A DNA stretch of 33,700 nucleotides. It comes from Planctomycetota bacterium (GTDB taxonomy: Bacteria > Planctomycetota > Phycisphaerae > SM23-33). Numbering within the stretch: the first letter of the stretch is position 1; each line of letters starts with the position of its first letter. The notes under the pieces were generated by a model. It made no database searches, had not been told where the DNA came from, and was given only the letters and a program-made list of their open reading frames with translations. The position numbers and the translations under genes are program-made. The stretch spans positions 1 to 33,700 of the forward strand of contig JAKPKY010000097.1 of the NCBI GenBank assembly GCA_029553505.1, read 5' to 3'. Of this stretch, positions 13,422 to 23,700 are shown in pieces.

Positions 13422-14831
13422 CTACGCTTCCACGAGCGCGGCGGACAGGCCGTCGGGCGTGACGGCCTCGGCCCGCACGCGGACGACGCGCCCGCCCAGC
13501 CGCCCCGCGCCGCTCGGCGCGGCGAACGTCACCGGCACGTGGCGGTCGGTCAAGCCCCGCGCGGTTGCGCCGCTGGCGGTCTCCACCAGCGCCTCGAGCG
13601 TCTCGCCGACGAATTGCCGGCGGTACGCGTCCGCCAGCTCGCGCTCCAGCGCCGCCAGCTCGCCCAGCCTCGCGCGGACGACGGCCGGCGGGGGGGCCTC
13701 GGCGCGAATCTGCCAGGCCGCCGTCCCGGCGATCGCGCTGAACGGAAAGGCGTGAATCTTGGCGAACCCCGCCTCGCGTGCGACGCGGAGCGTCTGCGAA
13801 AAATCGTCGTCGCTCTCGCCGCAGAAGCCCACGATCACGTCGGCCGTCAGCGCCGCCCGGTCGAACGCCCGGCGAATCCGCGCGACGGCATGGGTGAACT
13901 CCGCCGGCGTATACTGGCGGTTCATCCGCCGCAGCACCCGCGCCGAACCGGACTGGAGCGGCAGGTGGAAGTGCGGGGCGAAGGCGGGCTCGCCGCGCGC
14001 CGCGTCGAGCAGTTCGTCGGTCACGTCACCGGGCTCCAGGCTGCTGAGCCGCACGCGCCACAGGCCCTCCAGGCGCGCGACGCGCCGCAGCAGGTCGACC
14101 AGCGGCGCCGGCCCGGGGTCCCATCGCCGGCGGATGGCCGTGGCCCGCCCGTACGCGCCCAGGAACACGCCCGACAGGACGATCTCGCGGTGTCCCGCCG
14201 CCAGCAGGGCCCGGCACTCGGCGAGGATTTCGTCGACAGGGCGCGACCACACGCGGCTGCGCGTGTAGGGCACCACGCAGTAGGTGCAGAAGGCGTCGCA
14301 CCCGTCCTGCACCTTGACGAAGGCGCGTTTTCGCCCCGGGAATTTTTCCGCGGGGGGCAGGTTGGCCGCCCCGGGGGCGCCGTCGCCAAGCGCCCGCAGG
14401 CGCCGCTGGCGGAGGGAATCGCCGTCGGCCGGTTCGCCCTCGCGCGGCGCGTCGTCGGTCGGCGGGGCGGGCGGGGCCAGCGCCTTGCGGACGGCGCCGG
14501 CCAGGTTGCCGTGATGCCCCGCGATGACCGCTCGGCCGGGCCCAACGCCCATCTCGTCGAGCAATTGGCGGAGGCGTGCGGCGTCGTAATCGCCGTAGCA
14601 GCCCGCGACGACAATGGTCGCCGCCGGCGAACGGCGCAGCGCCCGGCGAATGGCGTTGCGGCTTTTGCGCATGGCGACCGCGGTGATGCAGCAGGTGTTG
14701 ACGACGGCAAGGTCGGCCGGCTCGTCGCCCTGGGCGGGGCGCAGTCCTTCGCCTTCCAGCAGCGCCGCCAGCGCGCGCGAGTCGTACTGGTTGACCTTGC
14801 AGCCGAGGGTTGTCAGCGAAAAACGTCTCAT
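13422..14831 (-). CDS. mtaB: tRNA t6A37 methylthiotransferase MtaB
   Basis: A radical-SAM methylthiotransferase that adds a methylthio group to t6A at position 37 of ANN-decoding tRNAs. The 469-residue protein has the UPF0004 domain with auxiliary-cluster cysteines C11 (TLGCKVNQYDS), C47 (NTCCIT) and C78 (AGCYG). The radical-SAM triad is C178/C182/C185 in GCDAFCTYCVVP, and a C-terminal TRAM-like region follows. The opening LGCKVNQYDS favours MtaB over MiaB or RimO. A basic Pro/Ala-rich linker (about 119-165) is longer than usual. It is divergent from the PilM gene and converges exactly on lolD. It complements tsaE in this window, which helps make the t6A substrate. Confidence 0.92.
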   Translation of the reverse strand: MRRFSLTTLGCKVNQYDSRALAALLEGEGLRPAQGDEPADLAVVNTCCITAVAMRKSRNAIRRALRRSPAATIVVAGCYGDYDAARLRQLLDEMGVGPGRAVIAGHHGNLAGAVRKALAPPAPPTDDAPREGEPADGDSLRQRRLRALGDGAPGAANLPPAEKFPGRKRAFVKVQDGCDAFCTYCVVPYTRSRVWSRPVDEILAECRALLAAGHREIVLSGVFLGAYGRATAIRRRWDPGPAPLVDLLRRVARLEGLWRVRLSSLEPGDVTDELLDAARGEPAFAPHFHLPLQSGSARVLRRMNRQYTPAEFTHAVARIRRAFDRAALTADVIVGFCGESDDDFSQTLRVAREAGFAKIHAFPFSAIAGTAAWQIRAEAPPPAVVRARLGELAALERELADAYRRQFVGETLEALVETASGATARGLTDRHVPVTFAAPSGAGRLGGRVVRVRAEAVTPDGLSAALVEA

Positions 14832-14882
14832 GGGTCGGTTTTCGTCGTCGCCGGGAATGCAAGAATGTTACTTGACGAAGCG

Positions 14883-14911
14883 TTGCCGACGGCGCACAAA
14901 AGAGATATTAT
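14883..14911 (+). promoter_or_regulatory. Candidate promoter of the PilM/secretin operon
   Basis: TTGCCG (14883-14888), a 17-base spacer and TATTAT (14906-14911). It gives a leader of about 145 nt before the ATG at 15065, in the 233-bp region divergent from mtaB. Confidence 0.5.
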
Positions 14912-14912
14912 A

Positions 14913-14929
14913 CCGCCCGGAGCGGGCGG
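14913..14929 (+). other. Hairpin at the predicted transcript start
   Basis: CCGCCCG-GAG-CGGGCGG begins two bases after the -10 box. Transcripts would start within or just before it, so it may protect the 5' end of the mRNA, or it may be an operator overlapping the promoter. Confidence 0.4.
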
Positions 14930-15064
14930 ATGCAGGCGTGGTGGTGCGCGCCGGGCGGGCGCAGCCGTTCGCGGACGCGGCAGCCGTAACGACAGGAAAG
15001 GCAGCGGGACAATCGGGCGCCGCGGCATCGGCGCGAGCCGGCGCCCGCCGGCCAAGGAGTGATT

Positions 15065-17074
15065 ATGGCGACACTGAAAAGCGTTTGGGGCATCGATATC
15101 GGGCAGTGTGCCCTGAAGGCCCTCAAGCTCCGCGAGGTCAACGGCGAGTTGCAGGTGGAGGCCTTCGACATCATCGAGCACCCGAAGATCCTCTCCCAGC
15201 CCGACGCCGACCGCAAGCAGCTCATCCGCAACTCCCTGGAGCAGTTCCTCGCCCGCAACAACGTCGCGGGCAGCGCCGTGGCGGTCTCCGTGCCCGGGCA
15301 GAGCAGCTTCACGCGGTTCGTCAAGCTTCCCCCCGTCGAGACCAAGCGCATCCCGGACATCGTGCGGTTCGAGGCCGAGCAGCAGATTCCCTTCCCCATC
15401 AACGACGTGATCTGGCGCTGGCAGACCTTCCAGGACCCCGACTCGCCGGACATCGAGGTGGGCATCTTCGCGATGAAGAAGGTCGACGTCGCGGACATGC
15501 TGGAGCACTACACCGACGTGGGCGTCAGCGTCGACGCGGTGCAGATGGCGCCGCTGAGCCTGTACAACTTCATGACGTTCGACGAGCAACTCGCCGCCGA
15601 CGGCGCGACGCTGCTGGCGGACGTCGGGGCCGACAAGACCGACCTGGTCGTCGCCGACAAGGCGCGGATCTGGACCCGCACGATCCAGATCGGCGGGAAC
15701 AACTTCACCGAGGCGCTGGTCAAGGCGTTCAAATTGTCGTTCGCCAAGGCCGAAAAGCTCAAGCGCACCGCCGCCACCAGCAAGTACGCCCGGCAGATCT
15801 TCCAGGCGATGCGCCCCGTCTTCGCCGACCTGGTGCAGGAAATCCAGCGGTCCATCGGATACTATACCTCCCTGCACCGCGAGACGCGCTTCAAGCGCCT
15901 CGTCGGGCTGGGCAACGGGTTCCGCCTGCCGGGGCTCCAGAAGTTCCTCGAGCAGAACCTCTCGATCCCCGTCGCCCGCATCGACAGCTACAACAAGCTC
16001 AGCCCGTCGCCCGCCGTCAACGCGCCGATGTTCACCGAGAACGTCCTGTCGTTCGCGGTGGCGTATGGGCTGGCGCTTCAGGGATTGGACCTGACGTCGG
16101 TCAGCACGAACCTGCTGCCGGCGGAGATCGCCCGCAAGCGGATCTGGGCGAAGAAGAACCCGTGGTTCGCGGCGGCCGCCGCCGTCCTGGTTGCCGCGAC
16201 GGCCATGCCCCTCTACCGGAGCTACGCCGACCGCGCGACCCTCCAGCCGGGCGCCAAGCTCGAACAGGCGCGACACCTGCTGGACGAGATGCAACGCGTC
16301 GACCGCGAGGAAATGCAGGTCGAGAACCAGGGCAAGCAGGAACTGGAGCAGATCCAGGTTTACAAGAAGATGTTCGCTTATCGCGACTGGTGGCCGCAGG
16401 CGCTGACGCTGGTGTCGCAGTCGATGGCGTCGGTGGCGACGGACCAGGGATTCGTGACCGACTACGCGGTGGCTGCCACCGGGGCCGAACGCCAGAAGAT
16501 TCTCGACCAGCTCGGCGCCAAGCCCCGCCGGATGCGCAAGATGCTCTTCCTGGAAAGTCTCTCGCCGGTGTACCTGGCGGACATCCAGACGTCCTTCGAG
16601 AGCATCGCGCAGACGGCGGGGGTGAAGCTTCCCACCAGCGCCGCGCCGGCGGCGGCCGCGACGCCGTCGTTCGGCGGGCCCGGCGAATACGGGCCGACGG
16701 CCACGCCCGCCGCCACCGTCGCCGGGCAACGCGGAATGGCGATCGTGCTGGTCGCCCGCACCCCGATGTCCCGCGACCTGGCCCAGCGCGAACTGCTGGC
16801 GCCGCTGCTGAGGAATCTCCGCGAACTGCCCGCGCAGTTGAATTTCCAGCAGATGGAAGTCAACGACCTGAACCTGTTTTTCCTGGAGACGCAGGACGCC
16901 CCCTCGGCCACGGGCGGGCATATGGCGATGGGCGGCAGCGGATCCGTCGCGGGGGCCCCAGCCGGCCCGAAACTGCCCGATCCGATGTTCCCCGCCGAAG
17001 ACATGGTCGGCGATGAGCGGTTCGTGATCATCCTCAAACTGGCCATTAAGGACGAAACGTCGGGCGCCCGCTGA
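15065..17074 (+). CDS. PilM-like actin-fold protein fused to a PilN-like membrane region
   Basis: The N-terminal half (about residues 1-360) is PilM-like, an actin-fold ATPase that sits on the cytoplasmic face of type IV pilus and type II secretion machines. It has GIDIGQCALKAL (9-20), DVGADKTDLVV (187-197) and GNGFRLPGL (283-291) as nucleotide-site segments. Ordinary PilM is about 350 residues; this protein has 669. After it come one membrane helix (about 367-383), a charged coiled-coil-like stretch (395-430) and a periplasmic part with an Ala/Pro/Gly-rich linker, the layout of PilN. The fusion would hold the PilM-PilN interface in one chain. A strong AAGGAG precedes the ATG; an upstream in-frame GTG is less likely. 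First gene of the operon. Confidence 0.88.
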   Translation: MATLKSVWGIDIGQCALKALKLREVNGELQVEAFDIIEHPKILSQPDADRKQLIRNSLEQFLARNNVAGSAVAVSVPGQSSFTRFVKLPPVETKRIPDIVRFEAEQQIPFPINDVIWRWQTFQDPDSPDIEVGIFAMKKVDVADMLEHYTDVGVSVDAVQMAPLSLYNFMTFDEQLAADGATLLADVGADKTDLVVADKARIWTRTIQIGGNNFTEALVKAFKLSFAKAEKLKRTAATSKYARQIFQAMRPVFADLVQEIQRSIGYYTSLHRETRFKRLVGLGNGFRLPGLQKFLEQNLSIPVARIDSYNKLSPSPAVNAPMFTENVLSFAVAYGLALQGLDLTSVSTNLLPAEIARKRIWAKKNPWFAAAAAVLVAATAMPLYRSYADRATLQPGAKLEQARHLLDEMQRVDREEMQVENQGKQELEQIQVYKKMFAYRDWWPQALTLVSQSMASVATDQGFVTDYAVAATGAERQKILDQLGAKPRRMRKMLFLESLSPVYLADIQTSFESIAQTAGVKLPTSAAPAAAATPSFGGPGEYGPTATPAATVAGQRGMAIVLVARTPMSRDLAQRELLAPLLRNLRELPAQLNFQQMEVNDLNLFFLETQDAPSATGGHMAMGGSGSVAGAPAGPKLPDPMFPAEDMVGDERFVIILKLAIKDETSGAR

Positions 17075-17122
17075 CAGGCCCTTGCGTGCCCCCCGAGGCA
17101 CGAGTCATGGGAGAATGAGCGT

Positions 17123-18634
17123 ATGGAATTCATCCGTCAGAACCTGTTTCTCGTCATCCTGCTGGGCGCGACCGTCGCTGGGGCGGGAATCCTGCTGGCC
17201 CTCAACGCCGGCGTCGCCGGGGACGTCGAGGACGAGCTGATTCCGGAGCGCAACACGGTGGCCAGCGGAATCCAGGGCACCCGGCGCAAGGCGGTCAACC
17301 AGGACATCGTCGCCGCCAAGGCCCGCCAGGTCGCCGCGGTCCGCGCCGCAGCCGGAGAGGTCGATCGGAAACTCACCGACTGGAACCGCCGCGATTACCC
17401 CGTGCTGATGCTCAAGACCCCTTCCAGCCAGCAGGTGCCCGCCTTCCCGATCGACGAGAAGGTCTACCGCGCGGGGCTGCTTCGCCTGGAATTTCCCGCC
17501 GTCTACCGGCGCGAGCTGCAAGCCCGCCTGGACGCCCTGAAGCCGGCGGTCCTTCCGACCGTCGAGGAGCGCGACCAGTTGCGCAAGAACGAGGAGAGCC
17601 TCCTCCAGCTCCGCGCCAAGCAGGAAGCGGAACGGGCCGCCGCCACCGCGCCGGCGGCGCCGGTCCGGCCGACCGCCCCCGCCTGGGGCGCGCCCGGGAT
17701 GGAAGGCGAACCGGGCTTCGGACCGGCGGCCGGAGTGCCCGGCGTGACCAAGGACGTTTCGGCTGAAGCCGCGCGAATCGCCGACGAAAAACTCAAGGTC
17801 AAGACCGCGCGCAGCGGTACCCTTTACGTCAGCGAGGCCGCCCTCGACTGGTACTTCCCCCCGCGCGTCGCCTCCGACCCGCGCGACGACCAGCTCTGGC
17901 AGGCCCAGTTGAACCTGTGGGTCACGTCGGACCTCCTTGCCGTCGTCGATGAAACCAACCAGCAGGTCTTCCGCGTTTCCCAGCGGGAGGCCAACGTGCT
18001 GAACGCGGCGGTCAAGCGCCTGGTGAGCGTCGACATCGACGAGCGCTACTACACCGGCGGCGGAGAGAGCGTCAGGACGGCAGGGCAACCGTCCGCCGCC
18101 GCGCCGACGCCGACGTTCGGACCGATCGGCGGCGGATACGGCGGGGGCGGGTACGGCGGCGAACCGGGCTACGGGCCCACGGCTGTGGCTGCCGGCGAGC
18201 CGGCCATCGGACTGACCCAGCGCGTCTGCAATCCCCTGCGGGACATCCTGCATTACCGATTCACTGTCATCATGCCCACGCGCCACCTGCCGAGACTCCT
18301 GGACAACCTGGAGAAACGCAACCTCCACACGGTGCGGTACGTGAGCATTCAGGCGGTCCCGACGGAAACCCGGCAACCGGGCGGCACGGTGGGCGGCGCG
18401 GCCGCCCCGATCGACCCCGTCCTGTACCATTATTACGGGACCGACCCCGTCCTCCAGGTGACCGTCGCCGGCGAGTTGCAGCTGCTGACGGCCTGGGAGC
18501 GGGGCACGTGGGACGCCAAGACCAACGCCTGGTCGCAGGAGTATCCGCCGCTGATGCCCAAGGCCGTGCTGGACTCGCTGCGCCAGCGACTCGCCTCGGC
18601 GATGCGAACCAACGACGACTCCCAACCGCGCTGA
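17123..18634 (+). CDS. Single-pass membrane protein of the PilM/secretin operon (PilO-like role possible)
   Basis: 503 residues: a short cytoplasmic start, one membrane helix (about 7-28) and a long periplasmic region. The region contains alpha-helical stretches with many charged residues, a Pro/Ala-rich linker near 180-215 and a Gly/Tyr linker of GGYGGGGYGGEPGYG type near 330-350. The latter part has HYRFTVIMPTRHLPRLLDNL, resembling the ferredoxin-like fold of PilO/PilN proteins; this is a weak structural impression. It starts 48 bp after the PilM gene with a GGGAG ribosome binding site. A small CGTGCC/GGCACG hairpin lies in that spacer (17085-17102). I do not recognise a named family, and the position suggests part of the inner-membrane platform. 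Confidence 0.75.
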   Translation: MEFIRQNLFLVILLGATVAGAGILLALNAGVAGDVEDELIPERNTVASGIQGTRRKAVNQDIVAAKARQVAAVRAAAGEVDRKLTDWNRRDYPVLMLKTPSSQQVPAFPIDEKVYRAGLLRLEFPAVYRRELQARLDALKPAVLPTVEERDQLRKNEESLLQLRAKQEAERAAATAPAAPVRPTAPAWGAPGMEGEPGFGPAAGVPGVTKDVSAEAARIADEKLKVKTARSGTLYVSEAALDWYFPPRVASDPRDDQLWQAQLNLWVTSDLLAVVDETNQQVFRVSQREANVLNAAVKRLVSVDIDERYYTGGGESVRTAGQPSAAAPTPTFGPIGGGYGGGGYGGEPGYGPTAVAAGEPAIGLTQRVCNPLRDILHYRFTVIMPTRHLPRLLDNLEKRNLHTVRYVSIQAVPTETRQPGGTVGGAAAPIDPVLYHYYGTDPVLQVTVAGELQLLTAWERGTWDAKTNAWSQEYPPLMPKAVLDSLRQRLASAMRTNDDSQPR

Positions 18635-18700
18635 CGGGGCATCCCGATCGGGCGGAGCGGACTGATTGTGTCGTGACAAGACTTACGAGGAGGCCGATGA

Positions 18701-20467
18701 ATGGCCAGTGCCAAACAGGGAAACTTCTTCGAGCGGCACGTCGAGAAGATGGTCCTCGGCGTGTTCATCCTGGTGCTGCTGTACGCCATCGGGCACTGGG
18801 CAGGGTCCAGCCCGCGCACGCTCAAGGTGCCCGGCGGACAGGAAGTCGCGCCGGAGCAGGTCGACGCCGAACTGCTCCGCGAGGCCCAGAACGCCAAGCA
18901 GTGGAAGGATCGTCAGGAAGTCCCCCGGCTCGTTCCACCTGACCCGGCGGAGTTCGACGCCCTGATGAACCAGCCGTTCGGCTCTTCGGTGGCCGTGACG
19001 GACCTCGGCTCTCCGGTCGCCGTCATCGAGCAGAAGGACGAGGCGGTCCTGCCCGACCTGCGGGCGGAACTGGCGAGTCTCGCCCAGGTCATTCCCGCGC
19101 CCGACAAGCCCCGCTTCAGCGCCGAACGCGTCCTGCCCATGGTCGAGTCGCCCGAGGACGTCGCGCTGGTGACCGTCGAATCCGTCTACCCCTGGGGCGA
19201 ACTGTTCAAGAACTGGTCCGGACTGCTGGCCAAGGTGGGACTGCCCGCGACGCCCATCGTCGCCGACGTCCAGGTCCAGCGTGAGGAACTCCTGCCCGAC
19301 GGCTCGTGGGGCAACACGACGATCGTGCAGACCGTCCGCGTCCTGACCGACACGCAGAACAAGTCCGTCCTCGTCCGCCGGGACAGCTACGTCCCTCCCG
19401 TCCCGCCCTTTACCGGCGAAAACGGCGATGCCGTCCGCCAGGCGATGGCGCAACTGTCCCAGACCGCCTACCAGCAGTTCCTCCTCCAGCCGGAATACTT
19501 CTATGTCTGGTGGGGGCCGAAATCCGAATGGGTGCCCTGGCAGATTTACCTGCCCAAGACGCCCGTCAGCGAGGCGGCGGAAGCGCCCGCCGAGATGCGC
19601 ACGATCCCCGGGGCGGAAGTTCGCCCCGTCGCGCCCAGTCCGACTCCCGCGCCGCCGCCGGTTCGCCGTCGCGTCCCGGCGCCCGTCCAGGACCTGCCGT
19701 CGGACATGGGCATGCCTCCGCCGGGATACGAGCCGCCGTATGGACCTCCCTACGGAACGCCGCGCCCGACGGCGCCCCGGCCGGTGACGCCCGCGCCGGT
19801 CGTGGGGCCCCGCGCCACGGCCGCCATGGAGCCGCCGACGCCTCCTGCCGTGCCCGATCTGTCCAAGCAGATCGAAAACGGACAGGTGCTCGTCTGGGCC
19901 CATGACACCAGCATCGATCCGCGGAAAACGTACCGCTATCGCCTCCAGGTGGCGTTCCTCAACCCGCTGCTGGGGCTGCCCCTGAAGGCCAAGACCGACG
20001 CCGACGCCCGCACCGCGACCGTGCTGTCGCCGTTCGGTCCCTGGTCGAACCCCGTGTCCATCCCCAAGGCCACCCAGATGTTCCTGACCGGCGCCAACCC
20101 GATGGACGGGTCGGTGAAGGTGACGATCTTCGCGCGGAGTTTCGGGCAGGGCGTGCAGGCGAATTTCACCGTCCGGCGCGGCGAACCGGTGGGCGGAGTG
20201 CGGAAAGTCAAGGTCATCAACCCCGTTTCCGGAGTGGAACAGGAGGTCCAGGTGGACTTCTCGACCGGGGCGGTGGCTGCGGATTTCGACTTCAACAAAC
20301 CCGTGCTGAAGGGCAACTTCAGCACGACGACCGTCGAAATGGTGTACCTGGATGAGCAGGGGCGCCTGCAATCCCGCAACAGTGCGGCGGACGAATCGTC
20401 CGATACATACAAGAAGCTTCGGGACGAAACCCAACGGGCCGTGATGCGCGGCCCGACGGAAAGGTAA
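18701..20467 (+). CDS. Single-pass membrane protein of the PilM/secretin operon, Pro-rich linker
   Basis: 588 residues with a charged N-terminus, one membrane helix (about 17-34) and a periplasmic remainder. A mid-region (about 300-385) is dominated by Pro, Ala and repeated PPYG-type turns. The conserved-looking C-terminal domain (about 390-560) contains SIDPRKTYRYRLQVAFLNPLLGL and GVEQEVQVDFSTGAV. The ribosome binding site GAGGAGG is strong. The linker plus terminal beta-rich domain would suit a PilP-like pilotin/bridge between inner-membrane platform and secretin, but no sequence signature of PilP is visible, so this is inference from position directly before the secretin gene. A related layout is seen in the preceding protein. 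Confidence 0.75.
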   Translation: MASAKQGNFFERHVEKMVLGVFILVLLYAIGHWAGSSPRTLKVPGGQEVAPEQVDAELLREAQNAKQWKDRQEVPRLVPPDPAEFDALMNQPFGSSVAVTDLGSPVAVIEQKDEAVLPDLRAELASLAQVIPAPDKPRFSAERVLPMVESPEDVALVTVESVYPWGELFKNWSGLLAKVGLPATPIVADVQVQREELLPDGSWGNTTIVQTVRVLTDTQNKSVLVRRDSYVPPVPPFTGENGDAVRQAMAQLSQTAYQQFLLQPEYFYVWWGPKSEWVPWQIYLPKTPVSEAAEAPAEMRTIPGAEVRPVAPSPTPAPPPVRRRVPAPVQDLPSDMGMPPPGYEPPYGPPYGTPRPTAPRPVTPAPVVGPRATAAMEPPTPPAVPDLSKQIENGQVLVWAHDTSIDPRKTYRYRLQVAFLNPLLGLPLKAKTDADARTATVLSPFGPWSNPVSIPKATQMFLTGANPMDGSVKVTIFARSFGQGVQANFTVRRGEPVGGVRKVKVINPVSGVEQEVQVDFSTGAVAADFDFNKPVLKGNFSTTTVEMVYLDEQGRLQSRNSAADESSDTYKKLRDETQRAVMRGPTER

Positions 20468-20580
20468 CGGCGCGGCGATTTTCAGCTTGCAAAGGGTTTG
20501 ACCGGTGGCGTATTCTTTCCGCCCGGCGCGGCTGTGTCGCGTTGTCGTCATCATCCATCTATCGAGTCTTGGAAGAGGTC

Positions 20581-20637
20581 ATGGACATGCAGGGACCGGC
20601 GTCACGCGGAATCCACCCCGCCAGCGGGGTCGCGTGA
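20581..20637 (+). CDS. Possible leader peptide upstream of the secretin gene
   Basis: An 18-codon frame beginning MDMQGPASRGIHPASG, with a good GGAAGAGG ribosome binding site five bases upstream. It ends 87 bp before the secretin start. Its distal half overlaps a perfect hairpin (ACCCCGC 20615-20621 with GCGGGGT 20624-20630), so its translation could change leader folding. It may equally be chance. Confidence 0.3.
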   Translation: MDMQGPASRGIHPASGVA

Positions 20638-20665
20638 GATCGTCCCGGACCTGAACGGCGTAGGC

Positions 20666-20694
20666 GGACACGGGGAGTTCGTTCCCCTGTCCGA
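20666..20694 (+). other. Leader hairpin upstream of the secretin gene
   Basis: CGGACA-GGGGA pairs with TCCCC-TGTCCG around a bulged C, an 11-bp stem that ends 16 bases before the ribosome binding site. The 257-bp spacer 20468-20724 is unusually long for this otherwise tight operon. Confidence 0.4.
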
Positions 20695-20724
20695 CACGGA
20701 ACACATGCTGGAAGGAGTTTGGCA

Positions 20725-23700
20725 GTGCAAGCTCTGCGTAGACTATCGATCCTGATCCTGCCCCTGGTGGTCGTTGCCCTGTTGACCGGTCCTGCCCTCG
20801 GCCAGGATGCCGATGCGGACAAGGCCAAGACGCAGCTCAAACAAGGCCTCGACCAATACAACTCGCTGGACTTCAAGTCCGCCAAGAAGACCTTCCTCGC
20901 CATCGATCCCGGTCACCTGGGCGACGCGGACAAGAATCTCCTGAAAGAAAAACTCGGCGCCGTCGATGCCGCCATCCGTCAGCAGACCGCCGCCCAGACC
21001 GCCTACGACGAGGCCGTCGCCGCCCTGAAGGGCAACGACCTGGACAAGGCCGAGACGGGCTTCGCCACCGCCGCCGGAAGCGAGTTCCTTCCCGCCGCCA
21101 CCCGCAAGGACGCCTCCGCCCAACTGGCGGAAGTGAAGGTCAAGAAACAGAAACTTGCCGAACTGGCGACCGCCAGCGCCAAACCGGCGGAAACCCCCGC
21201 TCCCGCGACGACCGAAAAACCCGCCGAGAAGCCGGCGGAAACGCCCGCCGCTCAGGCCGGCGACGCGTCCAAGCGAATGCTCGCCGACCTCGCCGAGCGC
21301 CGCAAGAAGGCCCAGGAACTCACCGACCTGGCCCGCAAGGCGCTCGACGACCGCAAGCCCGACCTGGCCGTCCAGTACCTCACCCAGGCCGGAAGCATCG
21401 AGCCCGACAACGCCGAGATCGACCGCCTGCTCCGCTACGCCCGCAACATGACGGGCACGGCCGGGTCCGCAGGCCTCCTGCCCGAGTACCTCCAGAACAT
21501 GGAAATCGCCAAGCAGGCGGCACTGGTCGATTTCGAGAAGCAGATGAAGCTCTCGCACGAGTCGCTGGCCGGCGCGAAGGAAGAGAAGGACTTCGCCCAG
21601 GCCTCGCAGGCCGCCAGCGCCGCGCGGAACATCGTCGAGACCAACAAGAACCTCCTGCCCGCCAAGGAATACCAGACCCTCCTCCAGCGCGTCGACGAGC
21701 AGGAACGCTTCATCTCCCTCAAGCAGGGCGAGTGGCGCAAGAGCGAAGTGGCCAAGCAGGTCCAGAAGATGGAGGAAATGGAGCGGAAGCGCCGCGCGGA
21801 CACCGAATTCCGCCGCAACCAGAAGGTCCAGACCCTCCAGGCGCAGGTCCAGACGCTCATGGGCCAGCGCGATTATCCCCAGGCCATGGAGTCCCTCGAT
21901 CAGATCCTCAAGGTCGATCCGACCAACGCCTGGGCGCTGGAGCGCCGCGACCTGCTCCAGAACTTCGTGTTGCTCCAGGGCGAGAAGGAAGCCTTCCGCG
22001 CCCGGAACGTCGAGCAGCAGAAGCAGGCCGTCGAGCTGCGATGGGAAGAGGTCCCGTGGTGGGAATACATCCGGTACCCGAAGGACTGGAAAGAGCTGAC
22101 CAAACGCCGCGAGCTGCTGGGCGCCAGCTCCCTGACCGAGTCGGAAGCGGATCGCCGCGTGCGACAGAGCCTGCGGCAGCCCGTCCCCAAGCTGGACTTC
22201 GACAACATCGAGTTCAAGGACGTCATCCGGTTCCTCCGCGAAGTCACCGGCGCCAACATCTACGTCAAGTGGAAGGCGCTGGAGGCGGTGGGCATCGACA
22301 AGGCGAACACCGTCAACGTCCACCTCAAGGACGTTACGTTCGAGAAGGCGCTGAAGATCATCCTCGCCGACGTGGGCGGGGTGAACCCGTTGAGCTTCGT
22401 CATCGACGAGGGCGTCATCACCATCTCGACGAAGGACGACCTGTCCCGCCAGACCGTCACCCGGGTGTATGACATCCGCGACCTGATCGTCCGCGTGCCC
22501 AACTTCTCCGGCCCGCGCATGGACATCTCCAACCTGGGCAACGTCAGCAACGACAACAACTCCTCGTCGTCCAGCGGCGGACTGTTCGGGACGTCCAACA
22601 ACGCCACGAACAACAACGACGAGGACAAGGTCCCCACCCGCTCGGAGATCATCGACAACATCAAGCAGATGATCACCTCCACCATCGACCCGACATCCTG
22701 GGCGCCGACCGGCGAGGTGGGCTCCATCCGCGAACTGCACGGGCAGCTCGTCGTGACCCAGACGGCGGAAAATCACCAGGCCCTGATGCAACTGATCGAC
22801 CAGCTCCGCGAGGCCCGGAGCCTCCAGGTGAACATCGAGGCGCGGTTCATCTCGGTCAACACCGGGTTCCTGAACGACATCGGCGTGGACCTGGACGTGT
22901 ATTTCAACCTGGGCAGCCGGCTGGGCAGCGGTTCAGTCGTCGACCCGGCGACCGGGGCGACCGTCCCGACCAGCACCGGCACGTCCGGCTGGGGCACCGG
23001 GAAGCCCGGTGTCGGACAGCTCACCCCGATGGGGCTGACGAACGACAGCAGAACGTTCGGAAGCGTGCTGGGTCGCTCGACGGGGGCGCCGACGAGCATC
23101 GGAACCGGCGTGACCTCGCCGGCCATGAGCATCGGCGGAACCTTCCTCAGCGACATCCAGGTGGACTTCCTGATCCAGGCGACCCAGGCGCACACGACCA
23201 CCCGTCTGCTGACCGCCCCGCGCCTGACCCTGTACAACGGCCAGCGGGCATACGTGACCGTCTCCACGCAGCAGGCGTACATCGCCGGGCTGGAGCCCGT
23301 CGTGTCAGACAACGCCATCGGTTACCGCCGCATCATCCGCTGGGTGCCCACCGGCACGGTGCTGGACGTCGAGGCGACCGTCTCCGCCGACCGGCGGTAC
23401 GTGACCCTGACGGTCCGCCCGCAGATCTCCACGCTGAACAGCATGACGGCGATCACCTCCCTCGGCGAGACGATCCTCCAGCTGCCGAACGTGACGGTGC
23501 AGGAGCTCCAGTCGACCGTGACCGTGCCCGACGGCGGAACGCTGCTGCTCGGCGGGCAGATGCTCGCGGGCGAGATCGAGCGGGAGATGGGCGTTCCGCT
23601 CATCAGCAAGATTCCCATCCTCAACCGCGCGTTCACCAACCGCGGAAAGGTCCGCGACGAGCAAACGCTGCTGATCCTCATCAAGCCGAAGATCATCATG

